Shown: in pieces, positions 34,293 to 46,019 of the stretch | Layout: each line of letters begins with the position of its first letter | Position numbering within the stretch: the stretch's first letter is position 1 | Assembly (NCBI GenBank): GCA_012295275.1 | Contig: CM022669.1 | Coordinates: 2,705,640-2,769,639 of the forward strand | Length of the DNA stretch: 64,000 nt | Origin: Chrysomallon squamiferum | Lineage: Eukaryota; Mollusca; Gastropoda; Neomphalida; Peltospiridae | Reading direction: 5' to 3' | The notes under the pieces: generated by a model | Database searches by the model: none | What the model saw: only the letters and a program-made list of their open reading frames with translations | Told to the model about the DNA's origin: nothing | Made by a program: the position numbers and the translations under genes

Positions 34293-35034
34293 ATACTACT
34301 ACTACTAATAATCTTAATTAAAGAAATTAGAACCAAATTATTTATTAAATGTTACTTTTAATATATATTACAAAAGGTAAAAAATAAATAAAATAGAATT
34401 AACAGTACATTCAGCTCACAAATACCTAAATAAATTAAGAAACTAAATCAAATATCTTCTGTTCTGCTAATTCAAAAATTGTCATATTACTTCTTATTAA
34501 GCAAGTATGTCTCAAACATCAAAGTCAACATTAAGGATTATTTTTAAAAATAAATTATTAAAAAAATGGCACACTTGTCTCTGTAGATTTTTCTATTCAT
34601 TTTCCGCATCTCTCTTGCACTTCTTTCTGGATCAAAATTGTCCATAAACTTGCCAGTATTACCGAATGATAGCATCTTCAACTGTTTAGCCACTGTCTGA
34701 ATAAAGTTTTGATAAAAGAAAGTGTATTCAGATACATTTCCAAGAAATTTAGATTTTTTAAATATTATTTATTTATTTATTTATATATTTATTTATTCAT
34801 TAGTTATATTAAATGATATCAATAATTATGAAAATATGGTGGAGAAACATTAGCACTTTTAGTAGCATGGACCAATGATGTTTTTAAAATAAATATAGGA
34901 AACTCCTTGTTTGCATACATAATAGTACATGTTTTAGAAGTTGAATGCTTTTTGTTTTAGAAAGAGTGAAAATTTAATTTTTAATAAAAAAAATTATAAG
35001 GTCGGTTGTCGGACCTTTAATTAGTATAGACAAA

Positions 35035-35074
<40 letters not shown>

Positions 35075-35559
35075 AGGAAACTCGTTGTTTGTTTTAGAAG
35101 TTGAATACTTTTTGTTTTAAAGAAAAAGAGTGAAAATTTAATTTTTAATACTTTTTTTTATAAGGCCGGTTGACGGACCTTTAATTTTTTTTTTTTTTTT
35201 TAATTTTCTCTTGTAAAACTGATTCAAGCTTTATAACAAATGTTACATGTATCAACTAATCAAGGCAATCATTCAAACAACGTACTCAAAACCGTCTGCT
35301 ATGGAGTTTTAATTTTAGGTAAAAAACCAAAATCTCGAAATACTGAAAATGTGTGTGATTGTGTGTGTGTGGGAGAGGGAGAGAGAGAGAGAGAGAGAAC
35401 CTGATCATCATTTTCGTCGCTTCCATTTGTATCGTTGTTTGTTGAAGACTGACTTTCATGGTCTTTCTTATGCTGTCTTGTAACACGATCCACTTTCATA
35501 GTTTCTTGTTTCACATCCACTATACTGTCTATTTTGTTATCATCTCCTGGCTGCTCCAT
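33931..35559 (-). CDS. ARL14EP: ARL14 effector-protein-like, 171 aa, three exons
   Basis: Minus-strand exons are 35559-35401, 34696-34575 and 34165-33931, all GT/AG and in phase, giving 171 aa. The first exon is polar and acidic (disordered). The second has LKMLSFGNTGKF then NFDPERSAREMRKMNRKIY, shared with the ARL14EP/ARL14EPL family. The third is the Cys-rich effector domain: YDSTGKLLENSQDLCDCLD, then CPGCHFPCPKCGSEKCGSEC and RCYRRWTYDFVEVEG, with nine Cys between residues 115 and 143 probably binding zinc. Human ARL14EP links the GTPase ARL14/ARF7 to myosin 1E and also occurs in chromatin complexes. Length is closer to ARL14EPL than to ARL14EP, so the exact paralogue is open. Its start lies 0.9 kb head to head from snurportin-1. 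Confidence 0.88.
34880..35200. repeat. Tandem duplication of about 180 bp in ARL14EP-like intron 1
   Basis: The block GGAAACTC(C/G)TTGTTTG, GTTTTAGAAGTTGAAT(G/A)C, GAGTGAAAATTTAATTTTTA and ATAAGG(T/C)CGGTTG(T/A)CGGACCTT appears at about 34898-35020 and again at about 35076-35180. A poly-A run of over 30 (35040-35071) separates the copies. Confidence 0.85.
35365..35400. repeat. GA/CT microsatellite abutting a splice donor
   Basis: GT then GA repeats on the plus strand read as a CT run on the minus strand directly after the exon 1 donor (CAG|GTTCTCTCTC) of the ARL14EP-like gene. Confidence 0.85.
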
Positions 35560-36295
35560 CGAACATTTTGTTGTGCTGTAATCATTTCAGACTACATTAC
35601 AGATTACTTCTCTCTGGACCCATTTCAGATTCGGAATACTTCGTTTACTTCCGGACTGGTTTCATCAAAAGACGGATTTAATCCATGAATTTATGATCAT
35701 GAAAATAAAATAGAAAAATAAAATTTGAAAAGAATATCTTCATAACAGATACCGTGACTATTTATAATAAATATAAATCATAATCTAGAGCAATACTAAT
35801 AATTAAATAAACATATCTAAATTAAAATTTTATGATTGTATCCGTGTAAGAAAAAACAAAGCAGAAAAAATGTGGTTACTTCTCCGGAAGTCGGGGACAA
35901 TTTCGTGTGTTTTTATTCTTGTCTTAATGCTCAGTTGGGTTCGCTTTTAATTCTCGGTGTAAATGATTTTCTTCAGTTAAATTTATTTTGAAGTAACGCG
36001 GAATATTTATATAGTTATTGGTGTAAACAGGTAAAAATAAACAGATACTAAGATATACATTCAGCGAATTCACAACACATATCAGAATAATAAAATAATA
36101 AAATTAAAATAAGTTAGTAAAACAAAAATCTATGATTATCGCTTTCGACAGTTCCGTTTTTATGTATTCATTCAGTTAATTTAACTTGGTACCTATTATT
36201 AATCTAATTATGAATCTACCTTACATTAAAACAGTATGATCTCATTCTTCTTCTTCTTCTTCTTCTTATTGTTATTCAACTTATTGTTATTGTTA

Positions 36296-36354
<59 letters not shown>

Positions 36355-36449
36355 ATTATTATTATTATTTTCAGATACTAACTGAACCTGCAGATCAAGA
36401 TTCAGATATCAGATGAATAAAGACAACAGATATTAAATAAAATACCACT
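35560..36449. promoter_or_regulatory. Shared 5' interval between ARL14EP-like and SNUPN
   Basis: 890 bp separate the two divergent start codons. The right end holds long TTC and TTA runs (36246-36370) ending in TTTTCAG at 36375, a possible acceptor for a 5' UTR exon of SNUPN; the segment about 35870-35960 (CTTCTCCGGAAG, an ETS-type core) could be the core promoter. Assignment is by position. Confidence 0.45.
36246..36370. repeat. TTC then TTA trinucleotide microsatellite
   Basis: About seven TTC units, then about 25 TTA/TTG units, ending just before the ATTTTCAG at 36368-36375. Confidence 0.9.
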
Positions 36450-36726
36450 ATGGATAATCTTACATTAGAATTTGCTGGTACTTTTCAAGTCAGCCATACA
36501 CCAAACACAACAGCTGCTCCACATCCACGATATTCACAGTACAAGTCAAAAGGATCAAACTTCTTGCAGAATGATAGACGGCAACGACTCTTGGAAATTC
36601 AGAAACAGTTGGTTTCTTCTTTTTCCTTCCCATATTTAAACATGTCATTCCCAGCTTTCTGTATTAATATGTGCGTGGGTCTGTTTGTACATATGCAGAG
36701 CTTGATTTATTTTGGAAATTTATTTA

Positions 36727-36771
<45 letters not shown>

Positions 36772-39700
36772 CATGTGTGCGTACGTATGTATAATTATTG
36801 TTTTTTGACTAAGGTAATATAGGTATATACATATGCACAGTTATTACCACTTATTAATGTGAAGTTTTATTTGATTAGTTTTGTTTACATTTTAGAACAT
36901 TAGCCTTATATTTTACTTGTTTAGGCAAAGATTTGATGCTGTTGCTCATGCAAGGCGTTTGGCAGATGATCACTGGAAAGGTATGGAGAAAAATGGTGAT
37001 GAAGGTGCAGTAGAAATGGAAGCCAGTGATGCTGATGTGAAGAAGCCAGGCAGATATTACAAGAATCAGGTTTATAAGACTTTTTCTTCCTAAATCTTTA
37101 CCCCCAAAAATATATATTTGTTTTTCTCAAGATATTATACTCAATGGTATTAGTTTTATCATTAGTAAATTCCAAATTGCAATTTCTGGTAAAATCTTTC
37201 TGTTTTAATATTAAATCTATAAATGTTTTGAATTTGGCAGTCATTCTTTGTTTTTAAAAAAATATTAAAAATAAAAATAAGTGTCTTGAGTACATCAGAA
37301 AACATTTAAATAAGCAAAGATAATGAAACCAAAAAATGAAAACAAATTTCTGTTTTTGTTTTGATATAACAAATGTTTGATATAATTTAAATAAAAAGGA
37401 ATTATCTGATGATCTTCTGAGTTTCATGTGACATTTTTATCTGTATTTGTGTATATTAATGTATGCATTAATCACTGGCAATTTAGCTAATGATGTCTGA
37501 ATGGCTAGTGGAAGTTCCAGAAGATTTTCAAGAAGAATGGCTCATGGTTCCTTGTCCTGTGGGCAAGCGGACTCTTGTTGTGGCATCACATGTAAGTATT
37601 TTTTATTTGTTGATGTAGCTATCTGTAAATGCTCTGATAGTAACAGAGTAACTGTTTTGTGACAATAGCAAGTTGAATAGTTATAATTATAACTGTTATG
37701 GTTATGGTATTAATTGTTGTTGATTTTAATAATATAATATAGAGAACAATATATATATGTAAATCAGCGTTTTTATTTTCAGGTGACAAAAATCATATAA
37801 TTTTGAGAAAAACTATTATGACTGTTTAAATACTGATAAAATGAACACAGTATTTTTGAAAAGTGTGGTGGCTTACAGTTACAAAGTTTTTATTTAATTT
37901 TACTTAGGGGAAAACGGTAGCTTACAACAAAGTAGGTTATCGAATCAACACCTTTCCATCTGACCTTCCTGGTGGCAGCCGACAGTCTAAGAAACATAAC
38001 TGTGAGTTGGAATAAACTAATATTAATTACATCAATCAGAAAATTAAATACATTTCATCATTATATACATTTCTTAATAAGATAGATAACTACTGTGACT
38101 GTCAGTCAGTTGATTGTACACGAATGTATAAACCAGTGATATATATGCTCACTCACATATACATATATAACTATTTTCTAAATTTCTTGACATAGTATCT
38201 CATTTTTGTTTCAGATTACACAATTTTGGACTGCTTGTTTGATGAAGTAACAGGAACATACTGGATTTTAGATCTCATGTGCTGGAAGTCTATGCCAATT
38301 TATGAAACAGAGGTGAAAACCTAACAATACAAATTACAACAAGGAAGCTGATTAATTTTTTGTAACTTATTGAGCTCAGAAGTGTGTAAATTATTTCTTA
38401 ATATTAAGTTTAACGAAAAAAACCTGAATTTCAATTTTATCTCTTTTGGCAATTTGTTAAACTGGAAGCAATCAGTCAAATTTTATAAGCAGCTGTCACT
38501 TAACAGTTTGCTGTCTTCAAATATAATGTTTCTAATATTGATTTAATATCATAATTACAAATTATTATTTTTACCTCATTTGTTAAGAATGCCTTATCAA
38601 GTTAATTATTTACTCCAAATTACGTCTCAGGTGATAAAATTTTGAATAAAATGGTTTCATCTACATTTATTTTTTTGTTGCAGACTGAATTTCGTTTTTA
38701 TTGGCTGCATCAGAACTTACAAGAAATGCCACATTTGAGTGTCAAAAGAAGGCAGAATCCAGTATGTATAAAAATTTATTTTAATAACATTCATTTTTAT
38801 TTTTTGTTTTAGGATATTGTTGTTGTTTGAACTAGTATTATTTATTATTGTTATTTTCAGTATTGTTTCCAAGCTTTGCCTTGTTTTCCTTGCACTCCTC
38901 AGGCAACTGAAGAAGCCTTGGCTAACTCCTCATTTGAGGTAATTGTTTTGTTTGAGCGTTTCTCTAATAACAATAAAAATAACTGTAACAACAACAATGG
39001 CTTAAAAAATATTTGTGCAACTAAAAAAAAATATTTTTCTTCATCAAATAAAAGAATAGTCTGGAGGATTCATTATGTTTACCAGCATTATTTTTAACTC
39101 ATAAATTTCAATTCATCTTGAGCATTCTAATATCTTCCGATTATAAATTATGTGGAGACAAGTTTTTGTAATGAATTAAAAGAACAATTCTCATTTTGTA
39201 AACTGCAAAATGTGTTTACATTTGCTTTATAAAATTCTATGTGTCATTATGTGTATATATTTTAGGGTTTTTAATAAAGGATAAGTGTCAAAATATAAGA
39301 GAGATTTTTCTTGTTAATGACATTTCTTTGGTATAACAGGGAATAACTGTGATCAAATAATTGATATCCATAATCCTGTAGCTGTCTGGTAGAATATTAA
39401 TTTATTAGATAGGTGTAGTTAATGATAATGAATATATAACTGATTTTATATTATCCTATTCTGTTAATTTATTTCTGTTTTGTCACTTTTTGCAGATCGA
39501 TGGTCTTCTTTTCTTCCACAAGAGAACTCATTATACATTTGGCTCAACCCCACTGGTGGTCTGGCTCAAACCTTACATGGTGCAAGATGTACTCAACATT
39601 GCTGTTCCTGAGACTTACATGTCACAGATGCCCCACACATATATTGATTATGCACATCACATAGCTGCAGTGAAAGCTGATAAACACGGTAATGAACACA

Positions 39701-40158
39701 GACGAGAAAAGAAAAACAAAAAATCTACACCAGATGGAAAGAAAGCCAATAACATAATTTCTGAAAAAACAGAAGAAAATGGTCAAATGTTTAATCAAGA
39801 ACTGGAAATGGATGTTAATCAGATAAACCAAAGTGAGGTCCGGTCATGTCCAGTGGGTGTTACCATGGAGACAAGTATAAGTTCTGAGGCTGTCAGTCAG
39901 TGTGAGGCACAGATCAAACTATTAATTCAGCCAACGAAGTTTAAACTTGGACAGCTAAAGTTAATTGAACCTGTCACAACTGTTCTAGATAAAACTAACA
40001 CAGATGGACAGCTGGATAGTGTTACCAATAGTAATGTAGAAATTTCACCTCAACACAGTATTAAAGATGAAATGTTTTCTATAGAAGATTCCATGACTTT
40101 AGAACCAAGTACGGGAAATGACAGTGCATCAATAGAAACTAAACCAGTGGGTCAGTAA
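36450..40158 (+). CDS. SNUPN: Snurportin-1, 472 aa, eight coding exons
   Basis: Exons are 36450-36607, 36925-37069, 37487-37591, 37908-38001, 38215-38312, 38684-38761, 38861-38938 and 39496-40158, with GT/AG junctions and consistent phase. Residues about 22-66 ([36 protein letters not shown]) are the importin-beta-binding domain. Residues about 102-300 form the trimethylguanosine cap-binding domain: [61 protein letters not shown] and [13 protein letters not shown]. Trp107 and Trp275 match the human cap-stacking tryptophans (107 and 276). The protein imports m3G-capped U snRNPs into the nucleus. The last exon adds about 110 residues of polar, Ser/Glu-rich sequence, making it longer than human (360 aa). 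Start context ACCACTATGG is good. Confidence 0.95.
36735..36770. repeat. TG microsatellite in SNUPN intron 1
   Basis: About 17 TG units. Confidence 0.95.
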
Positions 40159-40524
40159 AAATAAGAAAATATAAAAACATTCACCTCTTGTATAAAACAA
40201 TAACTAAAAAAATATATATTTCACCTTTCCATATGGTATGAAGAAATAACATTTTTATTTCAGCTTTAAGAAATTAAATTTATCTGAAGAATTAAACAAA
40301 GTAACAGATTTTTAATGGAGAATTATTCATCTTTGCTGTGATGTTGAAGAACGACATTTGTTACTAAATGATGCTCATTAAGAATTTAATGACATTTATA
40401 CTGAACTGTTTGGAAGCAGTCATTCTCACCATTCATCAAACATTTTGTGAATACTTGTATGTGTATCATAAACCAACTGACAACATTGTTTATTTAGCAT
40501 ATTTTTACTCTTAGTATATACTGT

Positions 40525-40530
40525 AATAAA
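40525..40530 (+). terminator. Candidate SNUPN polyadenylation signal
   Basis: AATAAA 367 bp after the SNUPN stop. It precedes the convergent NR2C2AP 3' end by about 450 bp. Confidence 0.4.
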
Positions 40531-40984
40531 TGTACTTTGTTTTTATATGTATTGTTCAAGTTCTTCAAAATCTTTAGTAAAAGGCTATAGTTAAGGAAAA
40601 TAATAAAGCCAAGGTACGCAAAGAACAGAAATTTTAATCTGCATCTACATTTAGTCCTTAGATGTCCATCTGTTTCCTTTTTTTTTTACACCAGGTAAGA
40701 TAAAAATACAAACTTTTCTAAGGCCAGATGGGCTATCAAACTTTATTATAATGTAACACTGCTTTTGAGGAAACCTGTTCTTTATTTTCTTCCAACATTT
40801 AGATATATTTTAAAATTAGATTTTATCTTCTTTTGTCTTCCATTCATTATTACAGTGATGTGCTGCAATATCATTATTTTCCTACATCTAATTTATAACC
40901 ATATTTTTAAAACAATCTAAATCCTGATAATACTGTTACAAATCTTTTCCTCCATCATGTCATCTTTACAGACACTTCATTATC

Positions 40985-40990
40985 TTTATT
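40985..40990 (-). terminator. Candidate NR2C2AP polyadenylation signal
   Basis: AATAAA on the minus strand about 87 bp after the NR2C2AP stop codon. Confidence 0.4.
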
Positions 40991-41076
40991 GTGATTCCTT
41001 TCTATCAGTTTTCACCTTTCTGAAGCTTGTAGCTGATTCCTCTTTGTTGTTATGCATATTTCTGTATAATTTGCTG

Positions 41077-42550
41077 TTAGCATGGATTTCCCACGATGTC
41101 CAAATCATAGATAGTTATCCTTCCATAGAAATCTGTACTGTTATTAAATATGATCTTTACAAAATCAACTGGAAAGGCATCTTCTGGCATTTTGAAAATG
41201 TAATAAATGTTATGGAATAATATTAGGATTTTGTGAATGAACATTTAAAAACTGAAGAATACAGTACAAATGATTTAATATTAGTTTCATCTTAGTTTAC
41301 AAAATTTTTACCGATTTTTATGATTTCTGATATTTTAACTTGTGAAATTATTACATATCAAAGCTGAGTTTCAGCAAAACAATTAAAAACAATTTTTTTT
41401 TAAAAGGATATCTGTTGTGAACTGTTGTCTTCTGGAAAGATTTGCATGACTTTTCTGAAATCAGATCCTTCAAGTTTGCCTTCAATCCAACAATTTTTGC
41501 CAACAAAGCCACCTTGAAACTGAATACGTATTTCTGTAATGTAACATTGTCTGCCAAGATCTACAATAACCCACTGCGGTGAGCCCTGAAATGAAAAAAA
41601 AAAAAAATAAATAAAAAATAAAATTATTTGTTGATTTATAAAAAAAACATTTAATTCCACCATGTAATTTATTTTTGTTCAGATTTAATTATCTTAAATT
41701 CTTAAGATATGGATTAACAATCAACCATGAAAATTCTTTTTTTTTTGGTTGATAATCATTAAAAAGTTTTCAAGAGGAAAATAAAAGACAAAGAATTAAG
41801 CAATATGTTCATATTTTCAGGTGTTTTTGGTTTTGTTTGGAGGGGGTGGTGGTATGTAAAGCCTTTCACAGCAAACTCTACAGTTGAAAACTTTATTTCT
41901 GATTTGGCATGTAACTAGATTAAGTCACTTAACAGTGACAAAATAAACAATTGTGGAACAAGTTTTGCATTTGTGATAAATGAACAAAGGTTGACAACCT
42001 GCTCTGAATTCCAGCAGGTGTCTTCATTCCGATCAAGTAGGTATTTTTTCCCAAATTGTTTTATATCATTATTTAACACTGAACTCACTCTGCAAATAAA
42101 ATCAGATAATGAATTTATGAATAATGAAAGAGCTCTTTTCACAAAGTGAAATTTTTAATCATGTGATAAAAACATGTGATAAAAAAGAACCATTATTTAA
42201 TATGATAATTTAATCTCAAAGAAAAACTGTGCTAATAATAATAAAAATAATTTAAATGGTAGTTCTTGTATTATACTTACACCTGTCTGCCAAAATAATA
42301 TAAGCTATTGTAATAAATTTTTATACGGTTCCGTACATACAGCAGTTTAACAGGTTTGAAATTTAAAAAAAAAAAAATGATAATAATAATGATAATAATA
42401 GTTATATCAGTTGCACATCATTTTATTATTTAAAATGGATAGGAGTAATTAAATTTCGTCAAATATTAAATTATAAAAAGGGAGAGCGTTAATTTGTTTA
42501 TATTATGCCTACCGTGTTTTCGTTCTTTCTGATATAATGGAGGCTGCCAT
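41077..42550 (-). CDS. NR2C2AP: NR2C2-associated protein (TRA16-like), 141 aa, four exons
   Basis: Minus-strand exons are 42550-42513, 42089-41999, 41585-41412 and 41199-41077. The first two introns are GT/AG. The third (41411-41200) has no GT donor but starts ATATCCTTTT and ends AC, fitting a U12-type AT-AC intron. The product is 141 aa against 139 in human. Matching blocks are RVSSVLNNDIKQFGKKYL, EDTCWNSEQGSPQWVIVDL, IRIQFQGGFVGKNCWIEG, FPEDNSSQQ, and after the third intron NNSTDFYGRITIYDLDIVG. Without the third intron the frame ends after four codons and lacks the conserved DF(F/Y)GR tail. The family has a discoidin-like (galactose-binding) fold; the human protein binds the nuclear receptor TR4 and represses it. 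The start is 0.69 kb head to head from C15orf40. Confidence 0.9.
41200..41411 (-). other. Probable U12-type AT-AC intron in NR2C2AP
   Basis: The donor reads CAACAG|ATATCCTTTT, matching the U12 5' site consensus (A/G)TATCCTT. The 3' end has TTCCATAAC at 41217-41209 (one mismatch from the branch-point consensus TTCCTTAAC), followed about nine bases later by the terminal AC at 41201-41200. Removal joins exons 3 and 4 in phase 0 and restores the conserved C-terminus. No in-frame GT/AG alternative gives as good a product; a GT at 41424 could be spliced to an AG near 41184 but yields a shorter, worse match. Confidence 0.8.
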
Positions 42551-43243
42551 AACAAGTACGCCGTATATCATTAACAAAAAAAAAAAAAAAACACAACAAA
42601 CTTACGAATATGTTCAGCTACATAATTTGAAGGATTTAAAAAGGGGAAATATTTAGAATAAAATAAAACACGAATTGTATTATTAAATCGAACGCACTTG
42701 AGGAAATCAAAGTTTGCCGAAAAGTAACGAAGGAATTTCTCGGCGGATGTTATTGATTCGGGACCTTTCCGTGGTACATTTATCAAATATTGCCGAGTGA
42801 TGTCGAAATAGAAATGAAAGGAAAATTAGGCATGTATGCATCTTACTGTAGATATAAACATGATGAATTACATTCAATCATTCATTTAACAAAATCTCAG
42901 TCATATTCTTTTGTAAATTGGCATTCCACGCAGAAGTTAATTATTCAACTTTAACCTGTTGACGTGAAGTTGATATTCTGTTGTTCAGGAATTCTATTGA
43001 GAAATAAAAATAAAGTTCTGAAAGTTTGTTTATTGTATTTCATACCTTATATTTTAAATATACGGTTTAAACTATTTAGAAACATTAACTTTAATATACA
43101 GTGTTAATGAATCTTAGTATAATTAAATGACTGAGAACCATACATCACATGTGATTTTTTATCAAATATTCATCGAGGTGTCATATTCATGATACGGAAT
43201 ATTTTCATTTTCTTATAACAGGTAATCCACGGAATGATTACTC
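42551..43243. promoter_or_regulatory. Shared 5' interval between NR2C2AP and C15orf40
   Basis: 693 bp between divergent start codons. No TATA box or CpG-dense core is obvious. CTTATAACAG ending at 43220 could be an acceptor if C15orf40 has a non-coding first exon. Confidence 0.4.
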
Positions 43244-44934
43244 ATGTTTACAAGAATATTTTGTAATGTTCAGAAAGCAACAAAATGTGCTGACTTCCTG
43301 CAAGAAACAAAACACATGCATACCAAATATTCTGATTTCATGATGCCAAGAAACAAGAAACAGAATATATCAGAAAAGGTACATAATAAAAAATATTGTT
43401 AATATTTCGTTCATGTCTATAAAAAAAAAAAGAGAAAACACACACACACACACACATCTCTATCTACCTTCAGATATAGTCTCAAAAGTATGACAGTTGA
43501 ATATGTTATTAAAAATATTTCTTCCTTTCTTAAAGAATAGGTTGACTTTCATGTTTTATTCCAAAGATAATAATAACTTAGTTGACATATCAGTATTAAA
43601 TAATTATACTCACTGATTTGTTTATATTTTAAATAAGGTAATTTCTTTTGAAGAACAGAATATCTAAATAAATTTTAATAATTCAAAAACAGAATAATTA
43701 CAATAGTCTTTAATGCTGGCTTCATCTTTATATTCACAGTCTTCTTAATGTAATGAAATGTTCATTTGTCTGGTTTCATTTTAGAAAGCATCAGCAGAAA
43801 GTCAGCCATCAGTAGCAGCTGTAGTTGCCAATGTCAAAGAGAAGACAGTTTCAATTAAGGTGTTGGCAAAACCAGGAAGCAAACAAAATGGGATCACAGG
43901 TTATATTTCTTTAGTTTTTAAATAGATTTTCATGATATTGATAAATACTCTATGAATATCAATGACAGTATTTTTTTTTATTTATCAAAGCAAATTTATG
44001 TCAAGACATTTTGTGATTTCTACAGTAAGTATTCTCATTTCTGATGAATGTTGCAATCATCTTATAAAGGTTTTTTTTGTTTTTTACTGTCACACATTCA
44101 CTACAAGCTGTGCCATTATCAGTTCAGCCAGAAATAGTTACTGCTTCTATAGTTTCCAAAGCAAGAAATCAAACTATTTCATGCATTTGGAATAATATTA
44201 TTAGTAGATAAGGACCCAGATGAATTATGTTTTGAAATAAAAAGTGAAACTTTCTCTCCACCCAACAGTGTAGCATATTCGGAATTATTTTTAAGTTAAT
44301 AATATTTACTTTTATACAAGAATAATAGTTTTAATAAATTGTTATCTGTATCTGTTATATTTAAAAGAAATTGGTGCTGATGGTGTAAGCATTCAGATTT
44401 CTGCACCTCCAGTTGATGGTGAAGCCAATGCAGAACTCATCAAGTATCTATCAAAGGTCCTTGGACTTCGCAAATCAGATCTCAGCCTAGATAAAGTAAA
44501 CACAATTTTTAAACACATACTTTTTTTTGTGTTGTAATTTTTAATACATTTTGTGCTTTTAATATTTTTTGAATTACCCCAGAAATCATTAAAGTAAACA
44601 AAATAAAAAAATAAAATAAAATGTTAAAATGATTTATTTTGAATAAGTTGCTGATTATAAGTTATTTAAAATACATTTTCCAACACAGATTACCAATCAA
44701 GTTTTATGCAAATTCATTTGATGTTTGTTTTGCATGGTAATACTTAATTGCTTAATAATACGTAACATCAATCCTGTTGAAGCAGTGTACCAGTTTTCAA
44801 GTTCATCATACTTAAAAAGTTATACTTATTTTTTTCAGGGCTCAAAATCAAAGCATAAAACTGTTGTTGTGTATGCATCAGTTACAGCTGAAGAAATTCT
44901 CAAAAAACTGCAATCAGAAATGGAAAGAAGCTGA
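43244..44934 (+). CDS. C15orf40: UPF0235/DUF167 protein, C15orf40 homologue, 157 aa, four exons
   Basis: Exons are 43244-43378, 43785-43899, 44368-44495 and 44839-44934, GT/AG and in phase. The ATG at 43244 is the first after an in-frame stop and gives a 45-codon first exon with [15 protein letters not shown], a mitochondrial-targeting-like start. An internal MMPRNKKQ at 43340 matches the alternative start region of the human protein. The DUF167 domain covers residues about 67-155: [63 protein letters not shown] and a C-terminal helix. DUF167 proteins are small alpha/beta proteins found from bacteria to animals; their biochemical role is not settled. Length agrees with human (about 150 aa). 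Confidence 0.92.
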
Positions 44935-45060
44935 TTAAAGCATTCAGTAGCATATGAAATGTTAGTGATGTTTAATGTTCTGAGAACAGAAAGACATTTG
45001 TTTCAAAATGAGATTATAAATATTTTTTATTTCATCAGAAAGTGACAGAACAGTTTGATG

Positions 45061-45066
45061 AATAAA
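45061..45066 (+). terminator. Candidate C15orf40 polyadenylation signal
   Basis: AATAAA 127 bp after the stop codon at 44934, the nearest downstream signal. Confidence 0.45.
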
Positions 45067-46019
45067 TAACTTAATTCTGTGAAGCCAAGTGTTGTACATT
45101 GTTTACTGTGTGAATTATTTTCCTTAATAATTATCTTTTGGTTGGAGTAGGCTGTAGCTGAATATTATCATGCTTGCTAGAGTTGTGATTACTCATCAGT
45201 ACTCCCATTTGGCTATTTCCCTCATTAGCCAGAACTAGCATTAGTAACAGTATGTACTTTCCTATCTTTAGGAATAGAAAAGATCTCTTATTGCTAACTG
45301 ACAAAAGCAAGATTTTTCATCCATAATTATGCATTTCAAAACTTTTTAAATATTGATTTAAAATACATTGATTGCATTGTTAATAATGTTTTTCTATCCT
45401 TGCATTAGGTTCAGATATACAGATCAAAATGACATTATTCTCTGATGAGGCCATGCTGACCCTTTATATTGATAAATCAATATGAATTAATTGATAATCA
45501 TAGTAATATTTTTGTTTTGTTCTAATTGCTCCTATTAGGATATATTACCTAATGTTATTGAATCCTGTAGTTTGATGTTTTATGTGCCTTGTCCTGTGGG
45601 TGTCAGCTTGGGACATAGAAAATCCTATTTTATTTGCCGAATTGTGAATGGCCCGGTAAGCAGAAGGAACTAATTGGTTTGTATGGTCTGCATTGCATAT
45701 AATTAAAAAGAACAAGACTGTTACGAAAGAATCTCAGTAAATAAGGTAATACAATGAATTCTCAAAGTGCGTTTGTAGATAAAAGATTTAATATCTAACT
45801 GTTCTGAGGACAGAGAGTATATTTGTTTACTTATTGTTTTCATTTTTATTTTTATAATCTTTCTACACTATTTTAATTTAAGATTTTTTAAACAATAAAC
45901 TTTAAGCAAACTGTAATTACAGAGAAAAACTCAATAGAAGTCTTTTCTTTAAACATAAATATTCTTTAGAAATAGGTTTTCAGTCATATTCAAATAACAA
46001 CATTAACAACACTATTTTT

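Noticed and set aside
42571..42786. Minus-strand 71-codon ORF just upstream of NR2C2AP
   Set aside because: It ends in a poly-Phe from an A-run and does not splice in frame into NR2C2AP; the 42550 ATG gives the correct phase and family-like N-terminus.
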